Source: Cyanoderma ruficeps (lineage: Eukaryota > Chordata > Aves > Passeriformes > Timaliidae). Taken from it: a stretch of DNA of 64,000 nt. Positions 14,401 to 26,527 of the stretch are shown here, in pieces. The position numbers were made by a program, and so were the translations under genes. The stretch lies in contig VZDJ01007753.1 in NCBI GenBank assembly GCA_008694505.1, positions 17,085,003-17,149,002 on the forward strand. The letters are read 5' to 3'. Below the pieces are notes generated by a model. It searched no databases. It worked only from the letters and a program-made list of their open reading frames with translations, and was not told the origin of the DNA. The number at the start of each line of letters is the position of its first letter. Position 1 is the stretch's first letter.

Positions 14401-15565
14401 GACCCCCACGCAACTTATGGTGCCAGCTTCTAGAAGAAGCAGGTGGCAATACATACCTGTGTTCCTAGACTTTCTACAGATGAACAGTTGTCTCTCCCTG
14501 CCCTGACTATGCACAGTGTTAATGTTTAAGTGTCTCAGAGAAGGATTCTAAACATGGGGCTTTCCAAGAAGGCAGGCAGGAGCTTACTGCAGGTGTCTTA
14601 GGCAATGTCTCAGCCAGGTAAGGGCGGTTTGGGAGTACAGTACTTTATTTCAGCGGTATATTTGTCTTGTTTTGTTTTGCAGAAGGAACACTGATCCTAC
14701 CTTTGGTTTGTTTGTTTGTTTGTATTTTCCCCTCCAGAAAGCCCATTGCTGACCCTGCTACTGTGATACCGCTGTTTTGCAAAGCTGAAGTCGACACGCA
14801 TGTAGGGGCGGGGGTTGTAACTCTGGCAATTTGTCCTTCCCAATTAGATGTGACTGTTCTGCTAGCTTTCCCTTCTTTATTCCTTTCATTTAGTTCATTG
14901 TGGGAGTTGGCTTGGGTTTTTTTTTCCTTTCGGTTTCCTGTTTTGATCCTGGAAGGTTAGCTGTGCAATTTGGTTTCTTCTGTGCCAACCAACTTTAGTG
15001 GCAGAGCTCTTAAAAAAATTAAAAAGATATATCCTTCCATCCTGTCTTGTGTCTTCTCTGTATGCTACTGCTTCCATTTAAGCAAAGTTTACAGAATTGC
15101 TCCACCCATTTGGACACCAGGAAAGGAAGCTGTGAAATGGAGAATAACCTCATTTCTACCAGGTCCTTCGTTCCGGTCGAAACAACGCTAATTGAAACTG
15201 TAGTCCAATTTCTATTAAGACGGATGGTCTCTCTCTGAAATTGGGTTTGTTTCTGATTTCATCCTTTTTCTTGTTTTCTTTAAAAAAAATAAATCCCCAC
15301 AAAAACCAACTCAAAGCCAAACCATTTTTAAGAGCTCTGAATAAAACTGCTTTGCCAATGGGGAATGGGTGGAGATGACTCTGATTTTCTCTTGTGCCCG
15401 GCAGCGAAAGGGTTAATGCCTGCTTTCCTCTTTGGTATCTGTTAGTTGCAGCCCATGTTGTGATCAGTCCATGTCCATGTGTGTTTTGTTCCCAAATTTA
15501 ATACCGGTGAATTAACAAGCAAAAAGTGAGCCTTAACAATGACCGTTGTTTCCGATCTTCCTCAG

Positions 15566-15678
15566 GACACCCGACCTGCCTGCAGTTCACCACAAACATG
15601 ACTGAGGCTGTTAAAACCTATCAGTGGCAATGCATTGAGTGCAAATCCTGCAGCCTCTGTGGGACCTCAGAGAACGAT
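15566..15678 (+). CDS. DPF3: DPF3 exon: second half of PHD1 and start of PHD2
   Basis: This is an internal coding exon of D4, zinc and double PHD fingers family 3 (BAF45c), a BAF (SWI/SNF) subunit that reads acetylated and methylated histone H3. It has 113 bases. The first two bases complete a Gly codon begun in the previous exon. It then encodes 37 residues starting HPTCLQF and ending GTSEND. In the C4-H-C3 zinc pattern, HPTC supplies the fifth and sixth PHD1 ligands and CIEC supplies the last two. CSLC starts PHD2. The acceptor is ctcag at 15561-15565 and the donor is GTGAGT at 15679. The residues [16 protein letters not shown] separate DPF3 from DPF2, which has a different sequence here. 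The first half of PHD1 (YCDFC and CGRSG) must come from an exon outside this window. Confidence 0.95.
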
Positions 15679-16958
15679 GTGAGTCCATTTACCTTTTCAT
15701 GCAAATAAGCATCACTGCAAGCTGCTGCTGTGCCCACCCTTGAGAAGCATGTGGTTCTGGTGTAGGTCGTTGTTTTACTGCTGCTTCCATGCATCTCCAA
15801 GGAAGAACCACCCCTGAGAGCAGAGATGGGCTTCTTCCCAGTATCCCCATTCAGCCACTGGTCTCTGCTGAAATTACCCTGGGTATTGTATAGGGCCACT
15901 TAAGATGCTGATACTTGTGGTTTGTGTACTTATTCAATAGAAATTAGCCGGGGGCCATGGATTCCTGTTGCAGGAAGCTTTCAGTATGGTAGTCAGAGGT
16001 AAATGTGAATACATGATAACTCAAGAGAGGCAAGTATGCTCTTTCTGTCCCTGATTTTCTTTACTTTTTTGGTATGATTTTTTAAACTTAATTACAAGAC
16101 TTGGGAAACATTAAACCATTTGAAGTGGGATGGCTAGGCCTCACCTACTGACCAACTCCAGCGATTTCCAGAGCCTGCAGCAGAGCAATGTCCTCTCTGT
16201 GGGGTTTGCAGTTAAAATCTGATGCTGAGGGTCCTTGGTGGCCCCTGAGAACCTTGGAAAATTGACAGTGGCTGGAGAACTTTGGAGGTAATTAGCTAAC
16301 ACTCTATTCCCTACAGCAGAATAAATTTGAAGCCTGAGATTTTGTTTTTGCTTTAGCATAAAACCCAGGGAGCTGTTCTGCTTTAGGAATCACAGGATAC
16401 TTCAGAGCAGCTTTTTTCACCCCACATATATGAAAGAGCTGCAGACCACATGGTGGGGTCATGTAATTTCCATCTGTTTTGCAAAAAATTTACTCAGCTG
16501 AGTTTTGGAAAACTGTCTAAGTCAAAGGTTTCCCTGAAGGAGTGAGATCAGCACATGGTGACATGGGACCCCAGCAAAGCCTGTCCTCTCAGTACAGCAT
16601 ATCCCTGGCATAACAGCTTTTACTCCTGCATCAAGAGGCCATCTTGGACAGGAACTCCTCCATTTCTCATAGTGATTTTCTAGTTAGAAACTGAACTGTC
16701 TTTGTGCTGAGAGAGGCTTTCTGCAGCCCCTCAGGAATATGGTGGCTAATCATGGATGAACAAGTATTGTGCTTGTAGCCTTTACATTCCCAGTAGTTTC
16801 TTGGTCTCTGTTGTTGCAGCTTTGCATTCCCAGCTAAGCATTGCTGGTTACCCTACTTATGTTTTAATCTTGGCAAGAGATTAATTTACATAATTTTCTC
16901 TCTTCTCCTCTCCTTCTCTCCCTGTGTCCCTACTGTCTCTCCAACAAACCTGCCTCAG
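15679..16958 (+). other. DPF3: DPF3 intron inside PHD2
   Basis: This phase-0 intron has a GTGAGT donor. Its acceptor is preceded by an unusually long pyrimidine tract (about 16897-16958) that ends in ctcag. It splits the PHD2 coding sequence between the two Asp residues of NDDQLLF. The 15678 reading frame stays open for nine codons into the intron (VSPFTFSCK) before TAA. No other gene or repeat was recognised inside. Confidence 0.9.
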
Positions 16959-17040
16959 GACCAGCTGCTCTTCTGTGATGACTGTGACCGTGGCTATCAC
17001 ATGTATTGCTTGAATCCACCAGTCTTTGAGCCCCCAGAAG
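16959..17040 (+). CDS. DPF3: DPF3 exon: core of PHD finger 2
   Basis: This 82-base exon encodes 27 residues from DQLLFCDDC to FEPPE, plus the first base of the next Gly codon. [13 protein letters not shown] carries the third and fourth cysteines, the histidine and the sixth ligand of PHD2. In DPF proteins the two PHD fingers pack as one module: PHD1 recognises H3K14 acetylation and PHD2 binds the unmodified H3 N-terminus. The acidic DD pair is typical of such H3 N-terminus binders. The acceptor is ctcag at 16954-16958 and the donor is GTAACA at 17041. VFEPPEG in place of the human VAEPPEG fits my recollection of the avian protein. Confidence 0.96.
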
Positions 17041-18091
17041 GTAACATGTGACTGAAATCTGCTATGAAAATCACAATAAAGTCTTTTGTGGAGAAGGGAA
17101 AAATTTCAGATAGGTGTTTTGAACCATGCAGGGTTAAGGAAACAGTAGCAAAGCAAAGGGAGGTAGCACTGGAAAGAAACAAAATTAATAGATGTGAAGC
17201 GCTAGTGTCATCTGTGGTATCCCATTCAATATTGCCTGGTCTCCTCCTCTTCCAGAACATGTCTCTTTTGTGGGTCATGGGTATCTTTGGCTGTCCCACA
17301 TGTCATTGGTCACCTCAATTTAGTCAACTGAATTGAGCGCCTCTGAAATGTGACTTTGGACTTTTAAGAAGTCAAAGTCCCAGAGAGAAAGCCTCAGACA
17401 GGGAGGTCCTCTCTGGAACATCTGAGAGCCTGTTGTCAGGAGACTGGATTAAAGGGAATCGCCTTCCTTGCTCTATGATATGTTTCTCTCTTGGCAGGGT
17501 GAGGGTTTTGTGGTCTGTATTACATTTGGTACGTAGTTGTGACCTCTGCAGGGAGTTCAATCTGACTATACTATGACTGGTTGGAGTTTGTCACTTGGCT
17601 GTGGAGCAGAGGAACCAGTCTCTTACCATTAGAGGTTCTCTGAATAAAATTCTCAGAGAGCAATAGAATTGGAGGAGACTTGTGACTGCGAGTGACTGGG
17701 GTTTATATGAGGGGCAGGACAAGAATAATTACAAATCAATCATGCATTCAGGAGCTAATGTTTGTAACTTTGGTCAAAAGGAAGCTAAATCAGGAGGGGA
17801 AGATTTTGAAGTGCAGCTAATAATTAGTTAAAGGTTTCTATTCCACTGGGGAGTGGTTTATTGAAAGTGTGAAAATATAAAACACCCCATTGCAATTCCG
17901 TCCCCAGCAGCATTGTAGCTCATGTAGAAAGCCTATGGACACAAAGACAAGGGTAGCAGAGGCTGCTTCACAGAAGTACATGTAATTTCAATATTAGAAA
18001 TATCTGATATATTATTCAAGGCAATCTTGACATAAACTCTGAGCGCCTGGATTTTATGTCATTCCTATAAGAAGGATTTCTTCATTTGCAG
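17041..18091 (+). other. DPF3: Last DPF3 intron
   Basis: This phase-1 intron runs from the GTAACA donor to the acceptor ttcatttgcag ending at 18091. It contains an imperfect hairpin at 17341-17385. No coding sequence or mobile element was recognised. Confidence 0.92.
17341..17385. repeat. Imperfect hairpin in last DPF3 intron
   Basis: The outer arms CTCTG and CAGAG flank an inner stem. GACTTTG pairs with CAAAGTC, then comes a one-base bulge, then ACTT pairs with AAGT around the loop ttaag. About 16 base pairs form over 45 bases. That is shorter than most pre-microRNAs (about 60-80 nt), so a functional RNA is only a possibility. Confidence 0.55.
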
Positions 18092-18162
18092 GGAGCTGGA
18101 GTTGTCATTTGTGCCAGGAGCTGCTCAGAGAGAGAGCATCAGCTTTTGGCTACCAGGCCTGA
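18092..18162 (+). CDS. DPF3: DPF3 last coding exon: end of PHD2, C-terminus and stop
   Basis: Two bases complete the Gly codon. The exon then encodes SWSCHLCQELLRERASAFGY followed by QA and the stop TGA at 18160-18162. SWSCHLC supplies the last two zinc ligands of PHD2. The tail is that of the long DPF3b isoform, which has the complete double PHD module (the human tail ends ASAFGCQA). The acceptor is ttgcag at 18086-18091. Joined to the two upstream exons, the frame is uninterrupted and all zinc ligands in the window are present, so the gene looks intact here. Confidence 0.95.
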
Positions 18163-20262
18163 GGAGCTCCAGCAATCAAGAAACACCTTGCTCCTGGTGT
18201 TGCCATACCAGCACACAATTCCCACCCAGAACACAAAGACACAACCCACAGCCAAACGAACGGACACTCAAATACAGGAAGAGGTATCTGTGGTATTCAC
18301 TGACACTAATGCCAGACCTCCTGGGCTCTGCTAGGACTGTGTACCTTCCCAATGATCCGGATGAAATCTCTTCACTGCTACGCATGGTTGCTGTTGCCAT
18401 TAACAGGATCACATGCATTATGGAAGGGGGAGGGTTGTTATACCGACACGGAGAAGGCAATTTTGTGTGGCCTTGTGCTTTTTGTTTAGCCTTTTTTTAA
18501 ATGAAAAAGTAGTAAGATATTTCCCAAGGAATTATTGGTGAGTACTTCAGCTGCGAGCAGCACCAGGTATTTCTCCTCACAGGCTTGACTGGAAATCTCT
18601 TTACTGAAACCACACTGTAGATGCATGGGTGCTTAAGAGGGGTGCTCTGAGAGTTGCATCTAGTTCAATGCTTCCCAGTTCATGAACAGCACATTGTCAC
18701 TAAGAGAAGCACTGATCAAAACTTTTTGGGGTGACACTTTCTCCATTGAATCAAATGCCTGGATTTGGCAGATCATTAGGAATCTGTTTTAAGTGTAAGG
18801 AAGAGCAGTACCAACGTGTACACACTTAGATGCTTAGAAATGCCTTTGGCATTCAGGATATTCAGGATACTGTTCCACTGCAATGCCAGCAATACCTTCC
18901 AGACACATAACTTCTTTTTGTTCAGAAAATCCTGAGTGAAAAATCTTATGTATGCAACTGACTTTCTGTTTAGCTCAGAAAACTGAACAAAAGAAACATT
19001 GTCATCTTAAGTTGATCACAGAAAGAAAAGATTTTCTGTTTTTTTGCAATGTAAGTTGCAAAAAGGAACAATTTTGGCTTAAGATCAAATGAAGCACTTT
19101 GATTAATCTTTTGAAATTTCTAAACTAAAATGCTCTGCAACTGAAAGCTGCATTTTCTGGGCGTTACCTAATTCAGGCTTTCAGCATTTCCAGTGTTACT
19201 GTTTTTCGTCAAAGTAATTATCGAGATCTAACTTAATTTCTAAATAATTTTCCCCCAAATTCTCTACAACTGCATTTTTGGCCAATGACACAATTTGTTT
19301 AAAAACCTTCCCCAGCTCTAAAGAAAAGAATCCTTTGCTGAACCTAACATGAAAAGAGGAATTTTCATAATGATTAAAAAATTTAAATAGGAATAGTTCT
19401 ACTTTATTTAAACAAAGCTTTACATGTGAAATTAAGAAATATTAAGTGGGAACATCCACGGAAAAAAATTACTGCAGTTAAATCTCTTTGAATAATTTAA
19501 CACATTACTAGAAGAATAAGTACATCAAATATTTTCTACAAAATACATTTTTAAGGTTAAAAACCTACCACTCCCTGAACTGCCAAGTAGCCCAGAATAA
19601 CCATTTTTTGAGTATGATGTATATCACTTTCTATGCATAGATTTAAGTGGGTTAATAATATAAATTTATGAGTCCCAAGCAGCACGTGACTCATGTTGCT
19701 GGTAAAAGTAGGTAAAGATACTGAAGATTATATTTGGCATGTTTATATTGGTTGAAACTCTCCTGCAAAATTAAACATCCCCAAACACTTGAAAGACATT
19801 GTGAAAAAATATTGGCAAGCTATTTTTTCTTCCTTCTCTGCTAATTACACTTAGTTAGGATGAGCTGTACTGACCTAGGGCACTTTTTCTCATTATTTAG
19901 ATAGTTTTTTCCCCTTTTGTTCATCTTACACACCAAAAGTAGCTGTGTCAGCTACTGGATTCTCTCACATACTGTTGCAGCCTCTTCTAAGGCTGCAGCA
20001 GGAGTATTTTAACCTGTTAGAAAAAAATTTAGAAAGTAATTATCCTAATTGTATTGGACCAGGTCTCTCCTGGAGCAGTTGCACTGGCTACCTGCAAAAT
20101 TCATTCAATATCTGGTGCTTTCCATGTGACAGCCCGTCAATGAGCTGAGACCACAAAGAAATTTGATCATCAAGTCTGGAGCCTGTGCACTTGCATCAGG
20201 TGTCTGATACCCATTGGGAAAAGGCCCTTGAACAAATATAAAATAAAACATCTTCCTCCCAG
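18163..20262 (+). other. DPF3: DPF3 3' untranslated region (minimum proposed extent)
   Basis: This is sequence downstream of the DPF3 stop. From about 18950 to 19860 it is strongly AT-rich with few CpGs, a usual 3' UTR texture. It contains an ATTAAA at 19770-19775 and an AATAAA at 20242-20247, either of which could support cleavage. No coding sequence was recognised. The true 3' end is not fixed by the sequence, and more distal signals at 24836 and 31687 could extend it greatly. Confidence 0.5.
20242..20247 (+). promoter_or_regulatory. DPF3: Candidate poly(A) signal AATAAA for DPF3
   Basis: This canonical hexamer lies about 2.1 kb after the stop, within an A-rich run. The downstream sequence is not clearly GU-rich, which weakens the call. 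Confidence 0.3.
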
Positions 20263-23200
20263 CCTGGAACTGCCCTGGCCCTGGGGAGCACTTGGAGGAC
20301 ACAGCTGATCTGCATGAGCATTTACACCCATCCGTTGGTGTGGCTGAACCCTGCTGATTTGGCATTTTGGGATCATCACATGGTTCAGTCTGATACAAAA
20401 TCCTATTGCTGTTGTGGCCACGACTGCAAGTGTGCATTCACCGGAGACACCACTGGGCTCTCTCACAGAAAATGGGTGTTTTGGGAAAAGTGACTGGAAA
20501 TGAGAAGTGTGTGTGCTGGAGGAAACTTTTATGGTGGCGCTGGTGGTGGGATCAGCAGATGTGGGTTAGTGTTTGGGCCAGTCCTCAGCTACCAGTCCTG
20601 CTAGACCTAGAGAGTTCCATCGCAAAAATGGCCATCGCCTTCCAGTATTCTGATGTTTACACTGACCTTGAAGGAGCAGGACAATGTCTGCATTCCTAAG
20701 CAGAGAAGACGTGTGTTGTTTTGGCCTGTGTGTTAAGCAGACACTGGTGGCTCATCATGTAAGTCTCAGGTAGCCTCTGCTTGGTGGAACCAGCTGGTGC
20801 AGAATTTCGGTGGTCTCCATCCCTAAGACAGAGACATTGCGAAAGGAGCTGTGCTCTCTCTGCACACCTGCTTTCCTATTTCGTGGGTTTGATCCAGAGC
20901 TGTTTTTTCCTTCCACAACCATTCCACAGCCAACAATATCTTTCATGTTCAGAAATATTCCTCCGTGGCCTTGCTGAGGTTTAATCACTAATGAGGTATG
21001 ACAGAAGGACAGATTGCTAAATCTTCAATGCCAAAGCACTGTTTGCCATCTGAGATCAGTGTGACAGGGTGCGTACCCACAGTGGACCAGCTGTATTTTA
21101 TCTCTCCAGCTTTATGCTGTGTGCTGCATAGCCAGGCAGCTCCAGGTAACTTTGGCAGCAGATAAGATACAAGCTCTCCCATGCAGAGAACTTCCTCCAA
21201 CTACAGCCTCCCTTCTTCACTAGCTGAGTCCAAGATAAGGGGCTGGAAGGCTGGAACAGACTTCTCAGTGACATTTTTAGCATGCATTTGGAGCCATGTA
21301 TGTTGGTGTACTTTAGAAATACTGACTGCCCTCCCAGGTGAAAAATGCACCAGCTTTGCTGAGATGTGGAGAAGTTGTGGCATTACCATGGGGGTGAGGA
21401 AGAGGAGTTTAGAAACTCTGATAACTCATTCCCTGCCCCACTGGGGATAGTCCTCCTGCATGACTGCTGGGATGTGTGACTTGGGCAGCACCATCCGCTG
21501 TCAGGAAAATCTTGCTAGTGCTCTGGTCTGGGCACTAAACAGTGTGTGGGCTCTGGCTCAGTGTGCTGCTCTCTCTCTTGCTATGGCAGGACATGCAACT
21601 TTGTTGGCAGTCCCTGAAGTGAACAAACTCTGGTGTTTTTCAAAACTCTTCTGTGTAGGCAAGGCAATTAATATTTTAGCACAAATCAGGGCAAACTACC
21701 AGGAGATGGTAGATCTTGCATGCCTCGAAGACTTCAAATCAAGATTCCTAGATGTATTTTATTTAAACACAATCTTATTTAGTCACGGGAATATCTGACT
21801 GAAAAAGGCTTGTGTTATAAAGGAAGTCAGGCTGGATGATGTAATTGTTCTTCCTGGCCTTATTATGAAAACAGATGTTTACTGTGGGAGAGGATGTATT
21901 TAAATACAAGCATGTCTGCATAATGGCTTTAAAGTATGTTAATGAAACATATGCACATGATCCTTCTACTTTTAACACCTTCTGGATAACCTAAAAAAGG
22001 TCAGTTAGAGAATCATCTTTACTGATGCACTAAACTGCACATTACCTCCTTCATGCCCACAATGGCATCTACTTTGTTGTTGGCTACCTCGGGCTGTTCC
22101 AGAGATTGAACAATTCAGACTGTATTGTGTGAAACCATGGCTTGCTTCTGCCTCTCCCTCCATCACATTTGTGTGCTGTGCTGCCCAGTTTTCTGTCCAT
22201 GATGGGAAGACTGGCTGGGGAGGGCAGCACCTGCAGGGGAGGACTCAGAAACCAGAGGGGTGGAGAAATGACCACTGAATGGAGGCATCCAAGCTCACTG
22301 AGGAAGTGAACTCGTGTTGCCATCACAGAGCCTTCCCCATAGCTTGGAAAAGGCAGTACCTTTAAGAAACATGAGATGGGTCCTAATCTTCCCCCAAACT
22401 GTGTTGTTGCATCAAGTTTACAGTGCACAGTTTACTTGCAGTAAATGTGCCTCAGACCAGTACTTGAGCTAGGAAAGCCACCATTAAGTGTTCTTTGAAG
22501 CAAATGCTACTCTAAATAACTTTGAAATTATGATTTTTCATCTCTCTTTAAAAGGAGCTTAGTCAATTCTGCCCCAAAGGAAGATTCTCCTGCACCATGC
22601 AGCGTTATGGGGGTGTAGGATTTTCTTTACACTTACAGCATGTATTTTGACAGGGGTCTTTTGGCAGGTGAGGAGTGGATAGGGGTAGAAAGGAGAATTA
22701 ATTAAGCTTGTCACTGCTAGAGGGATAGTGTGCATTGTGGGCATGAAAATTCCAAGTAGAACTGGGCATGATTTTTCTGTGTGGAATGAATTTATTTTTA
22801 AAAAATGTGCTTTTGAGAGAATCATAATTATTCATATATCAAAGTCCAATCTGACAAATTATTTCATACAAAAACTAAAGGGGAACTGTTATAAAAATCT
22901 NTTGAAAAATATTGTTTCAATCTTTTTTGGAAAGAATCACTTCAATATTTGAATTTTAAAGTTAGTGTAATTTATATTGGGAAAATCTGACACAAGTCTG
23001 TGAGGGAAGAAAACATAAATCTTATGGAGGACATGATTAAAAGATAGATTATCTTTTCAATGTTGTTGTGGGAGGCTGTGGGATGATCATGAGGAATTGG
23101 CCTGACAATTTAACAATTGACCAGTTCTCTAATTTTGGGAAAATAAGTTCTGTGGAGAGGAGCAGGCAGACAGGTCAGGAAAGCCCCTTTCTCTAACCAG

Positions 23201-24640
23201 TCCTGGGTTCATTATGATCTTAGCATCTCCCACTTTTACATGACAGGAGGAAGGGAGTGTGCAGCTGAGCAGGGTGACCACGGCTGCCAGGCAGGGGGTG
23301 CTGCCCCAGCGCCCCAAATAAGGGGTGTCTGCAGAAGGAGCCCCCAGCCAAACTAGCAGGGATCCTCACAGACTGAGGCCAAACCTAGAGCTCAGTTCCC
23401 AGCCGCTGTCCCGGAGCAGGGACAGCCTGTCCCGCAGTGCTGTGGGTGGTGCCCGGCTGATCATCACAGGGACACTCAGAGCTGCTCTGAGCCAGTCTGG
23501 GAGTGGGACATTCCCCACATCCGCCTATGAGGAGCTATAAAGCACGGGGCTTTTCATTTACAACAAGGATTGTGGCACTGCTGTGGGCAGGTACTCAAAT
23601 CTGTGCCTCACTTCTGGAGAAAAGGCAGGATGGCAATCCTTAGCTGCTTTTGCAAAGCTCTTGGAGCCTACAAACAGTGTGCAAGCCCTAAGTGCTATTT
23701 ACACAGTGCTGCAGACCCAGGCTGTAGCAGAGCAAGAAGAGCCAGCTCTTCTGGGCTGTTCCTTACACCATTTATTTCTGCCAGCCACGGGCCCATGACA
23801 CTGCCTGGGAGACAGGAACAGGTGACAAGGCAGGAGTTGGATGCGAAAGATCTGGGAGTCTGCAGAAGGAACAAAAAAGTTTAGTTGCTGTGGCTGTGCT
23901 TCTCCTCTGGTAAAAGAGGGCAGGAGTTGTGACTGGCAGGCAGCCAAATCCATCTTCGGTGGTGATAGAATTACTAGCAATGACCTCCGGCCCCAGCAGT
24001 AGTTAAATGGCTTTTCAGGGCAGGCACCAAACCTGGTCTGGTTTACATAAGATAAACTTAGGTTTGCTGGAGGGGCAGGGAGACGAGGAGGGTGTCTGTG
24101 GCTTGAAGGGGACTGATTTACAAGTGCAGTTGCCCAGCCCACTCCCCATCACCCTGGCTGTGCAGGCTCAGGCAATGTCCCCATTCTACCAGGGCCGGTG
24201 CCATCGTCCAGGGCCAAAGCACCACGTCCCCACTCCCGGGGAGGAGCTTTGCAGAGAGTGCTGGCACTGTCCCAGCTCTGTCTCTGGCGGTGCTGGCTGG
24301 GGCACGAGGTCTCAGTGCACTGCAGACAAGGACGAGAGTGACTGACGCTCCCAGGCAGTGTCCTCGGCCCTTGGGGTCAGTGGCTGTCTTGCAGGAGGCA
24401 GGCTGCACGTTGTGCAAGCACAATTTTGCTGTCCTGATGGCCAAGCCTTAGCACAGGGGAGAGGAGAGGTGCATCACTCTCCTGTCTCCCCAGCTGCACT
24501 GCTGGGGTGTTTGCACTGTCCCCCCACCACTGTGCATTGAGGCACTTAACTGAGGGGAAAGGAGAAGGTAAAGAACAGCAAGTACCTCCAGGGGACAGAA
24601 GGGGTTTTAGGCTTTACCCTTTTATTGTATGCCAGTGAGG
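20263..24640. other. Downstream of DPF3, no gene recognised
   Basis: This sequence alternates GC-richer blocks (about 22.1-22.4 and 23.2-24.5 kb) with AT-rich ones. All open frames are short and none resembles a known protein. A single ambiguous base (N) sits at 22901 within an AT-rich stretch. It is either intergenic or part of a long DPF3 3' UTR. Confidence 0.6.
23406..23425. repeat. Short perfect inverted repeat
   Basis: CTGTCCC at 23406-23412 and GGGACAG at 23419-23425 are separated by six bases. A third copy of CTGTCCC follows at 23427-23433. The function is unknown. Confidence 0.6.
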
Positions 24641-24900
24641 ATACCAGGCATTTAGCAGCTGGGGAATTGAACCAACAGTTCATTAATATTTGTTGTGTAT
24701 TTCTGCCATGTTGGGTGAAAATGTAAAGTGTTATTACATTAGTGCATTTAGAATATATGTTGTTACTGCTGTTTTGAAATGAGGAAACGACTATTTTCAG
24801 ATCAGCTTACTGCCATTTGTGTGCATGAAGTTAAAAATAAAACACTTCATACCTGAAAATTGCTGATTTTTCAAGTATTGATATTTTCTTTCAGACTCCT
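24641..24900 (+). other. AT-rich tract resembling a transcript 3' end
   Basis: This AT-rich, repeat-free tract ends in an AATAAA at 24836-24841, followed by a T-rich stretch (about 24864-24895). Its texture is that of a terminal 3' UTR on the + strand, either a distal DPF3 end or an independent non-coding RNA. This is inferred from composition only. Confidence 0.3.
24836..24841 (+). promoter_or_regulatory. Candidate distal poly(A) signal AATAAA
   Basis: This canonical hexamer lies in the context taaaaAATAAAacac, with T-rich sequence 25-55 bases downstream. It is about 6.7 kb after the DPF3 stop. Confidence 0.3.
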
Positions 24901-26527
24901 GTCAGTCTAGTCGTCCATCTGATTCAGTTCATTGTAACAAACCATAGGTTTCACCTCCATGGTGACTCAGGAAATATTTCATCTCTTCCCACTTTCAGAA
25001 GCCAGGGAGAGAGAAGGACAGGTTTTATTCTTTGTATTCAAAAAGACTGATGAAGGATGATACATTAATTTCATGTTCATCTCCTTTCCATGTCTTGAAT
25101 GATTGAACTGGCTGGCTGGGAGACCGTTCCTTTCTATAGTGGTCTGAAGGGTCATTGCTGCCATGGCTCACCTCTGTATGAGAAAGCACAGTCCAATTTT
25201 GTCCACTTGGATAGGACTCCTCCTGCTATTGCTGTATAAGATTTTGAAACGGCTAAATCTCACCAGGGGCCCTTGTGCCTACAAGATAAGGATTTCCCTT
25301 CCATTTCTCAAGATCTTCTGTCTGGAAGACCAAACCCCCTGCTGCCCATGCATTCTGGTGGAACACAGGTCTGTTTCCAGCCTTAACATGTGCTTCTGCT
25401 GGACACAGGACCTCATTTGGATGTTCACAATGTACTCCCACTGCAGAATTTCTGAGCAACAGTGAAAAAGGAAATATCTGCAGAAAACCAAAGGACAAGA
25501 CATGAATGTTATACCTAACCTACTCTTCCTTTATAGCTCTCCTGGAGTGCAACACTAGAGATGTGCCCCTGCATCATTTTGGGAAGGCTGTGCATGAGGA
25601 ACTTCCAAGTGTCATCTCCTTTGAGCTTCATTACAGAATATCTTTCCTTGTTCATTCTCAGGTTTTTTCTTTTCTTACAGTATTTCAGAGACAGTGTATA
25701 CTAAAACTGATTTGAAATGTTTAGAACAATTCAGAAATAGAGAGGTCCAAATCAAACCATCAGTTTTTATCTCTCCCTTAGAAGTGTTCAACAAACCTTT
25801 GATCATTGCAGAGAATCAAGCTTGTGTGCTTATTCAAACTCAACTCAGCATTAAGGCCATACAGTAGTTCATGAAGACTTCTTAGTCATAAAATCTTCTT
25901 TTTAAAAAAGAGAGAGACATTTCCTCTTTACTTTGATGGCTTTCCATTTCTTCTACTGCCGCAGAGATCAACAGTCTTCCTGTTTACTTCGACTTCCTTC
26001 CAGCACTGCAGCCTGGGTGAGAAGTGATGGGTATAGGCCTGGAAATAATTTATTCATTGAATTGCAGATGTAAAGAGAAGCTCAAGAGTATTTAAGTAAA
26101 TTGTCATCTGTGCGACTCAGATCTTCTAAGAATCAGAAGCTTGTGTACACGCTAATTTATTGCTTTACCTTTTCTTCATCTGCATTTCAGGTTGAATGTG
26201 CCATTGGTATACACTTTTTTTTTTTCACTAGAAATGGTTGAAAAGAAAAACATCAACAATTAAAATTGGAGGTGAGGAAGATTAAGTTACCATCTTTGCT
26301 GTTGATCCTTTATTTGATTTGGAACAACATTGTCCCCATGATTCTAAAGGAAAATAGAAGGAGGATAAATCTGTGACATCATAGCACTTATCCCAGATAA
26401 AAGCTGTTTTGTCATCATCTTGTAAGTTCATTTTTAAAATGCTGAAGTAATGATCTCTGAATAATGGCACTGGCACAGCCTTACAGTGTGATGTTATGGT
26501 ATTGATTTTTAATTAGGAGACTTTAAG

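Larger units (their letters stand above)
1..15565 (+). other. DPF3: DPF3 intron (3' part), no exon recognised
   Basis: This stretch lies directly upstream of the first recognisable DPF3 exon and ends in a good acceptor, a pyrimidine-rich run followed by ctcag at 15561-15565. I looked for the exons expected just before it: the Kruppel-type zinc finger, the first half of PHD1 with YCDFC and CGRSG, and the alternative last exon of the short DPF3a isoform. I recognised none of them. The open frames here are short and look random. The tract holds AT-rich blocks, a perfect 12-bp hairpin at 3133-3160 and two blocks that look like conserved non-coding sequence (about 8.10-8.33 and 11.02-11.48 kb). 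That it is a single intron is inferred. A very short or fast-evolving exon could have been missed. Confidence 0.7.

Noticed and set aside
14667..14960. Possible exon following a ttttgcag acceptor at about 14.68 kb, with AATAAA at 15288-15293, considered as the alternative last exon of short DPF3a.
   Set aside because: The encoded peptide lacks the acidic Ser-rich tail (FHGFDEDDLEE-like) known for that isoform and looks random.
23699..24444. Overlapping 108-147 codon frames on both strands.
   Set aside because: They lie in GC-richer sequence without splice, start or domain evidence and do not resemble known proteins.
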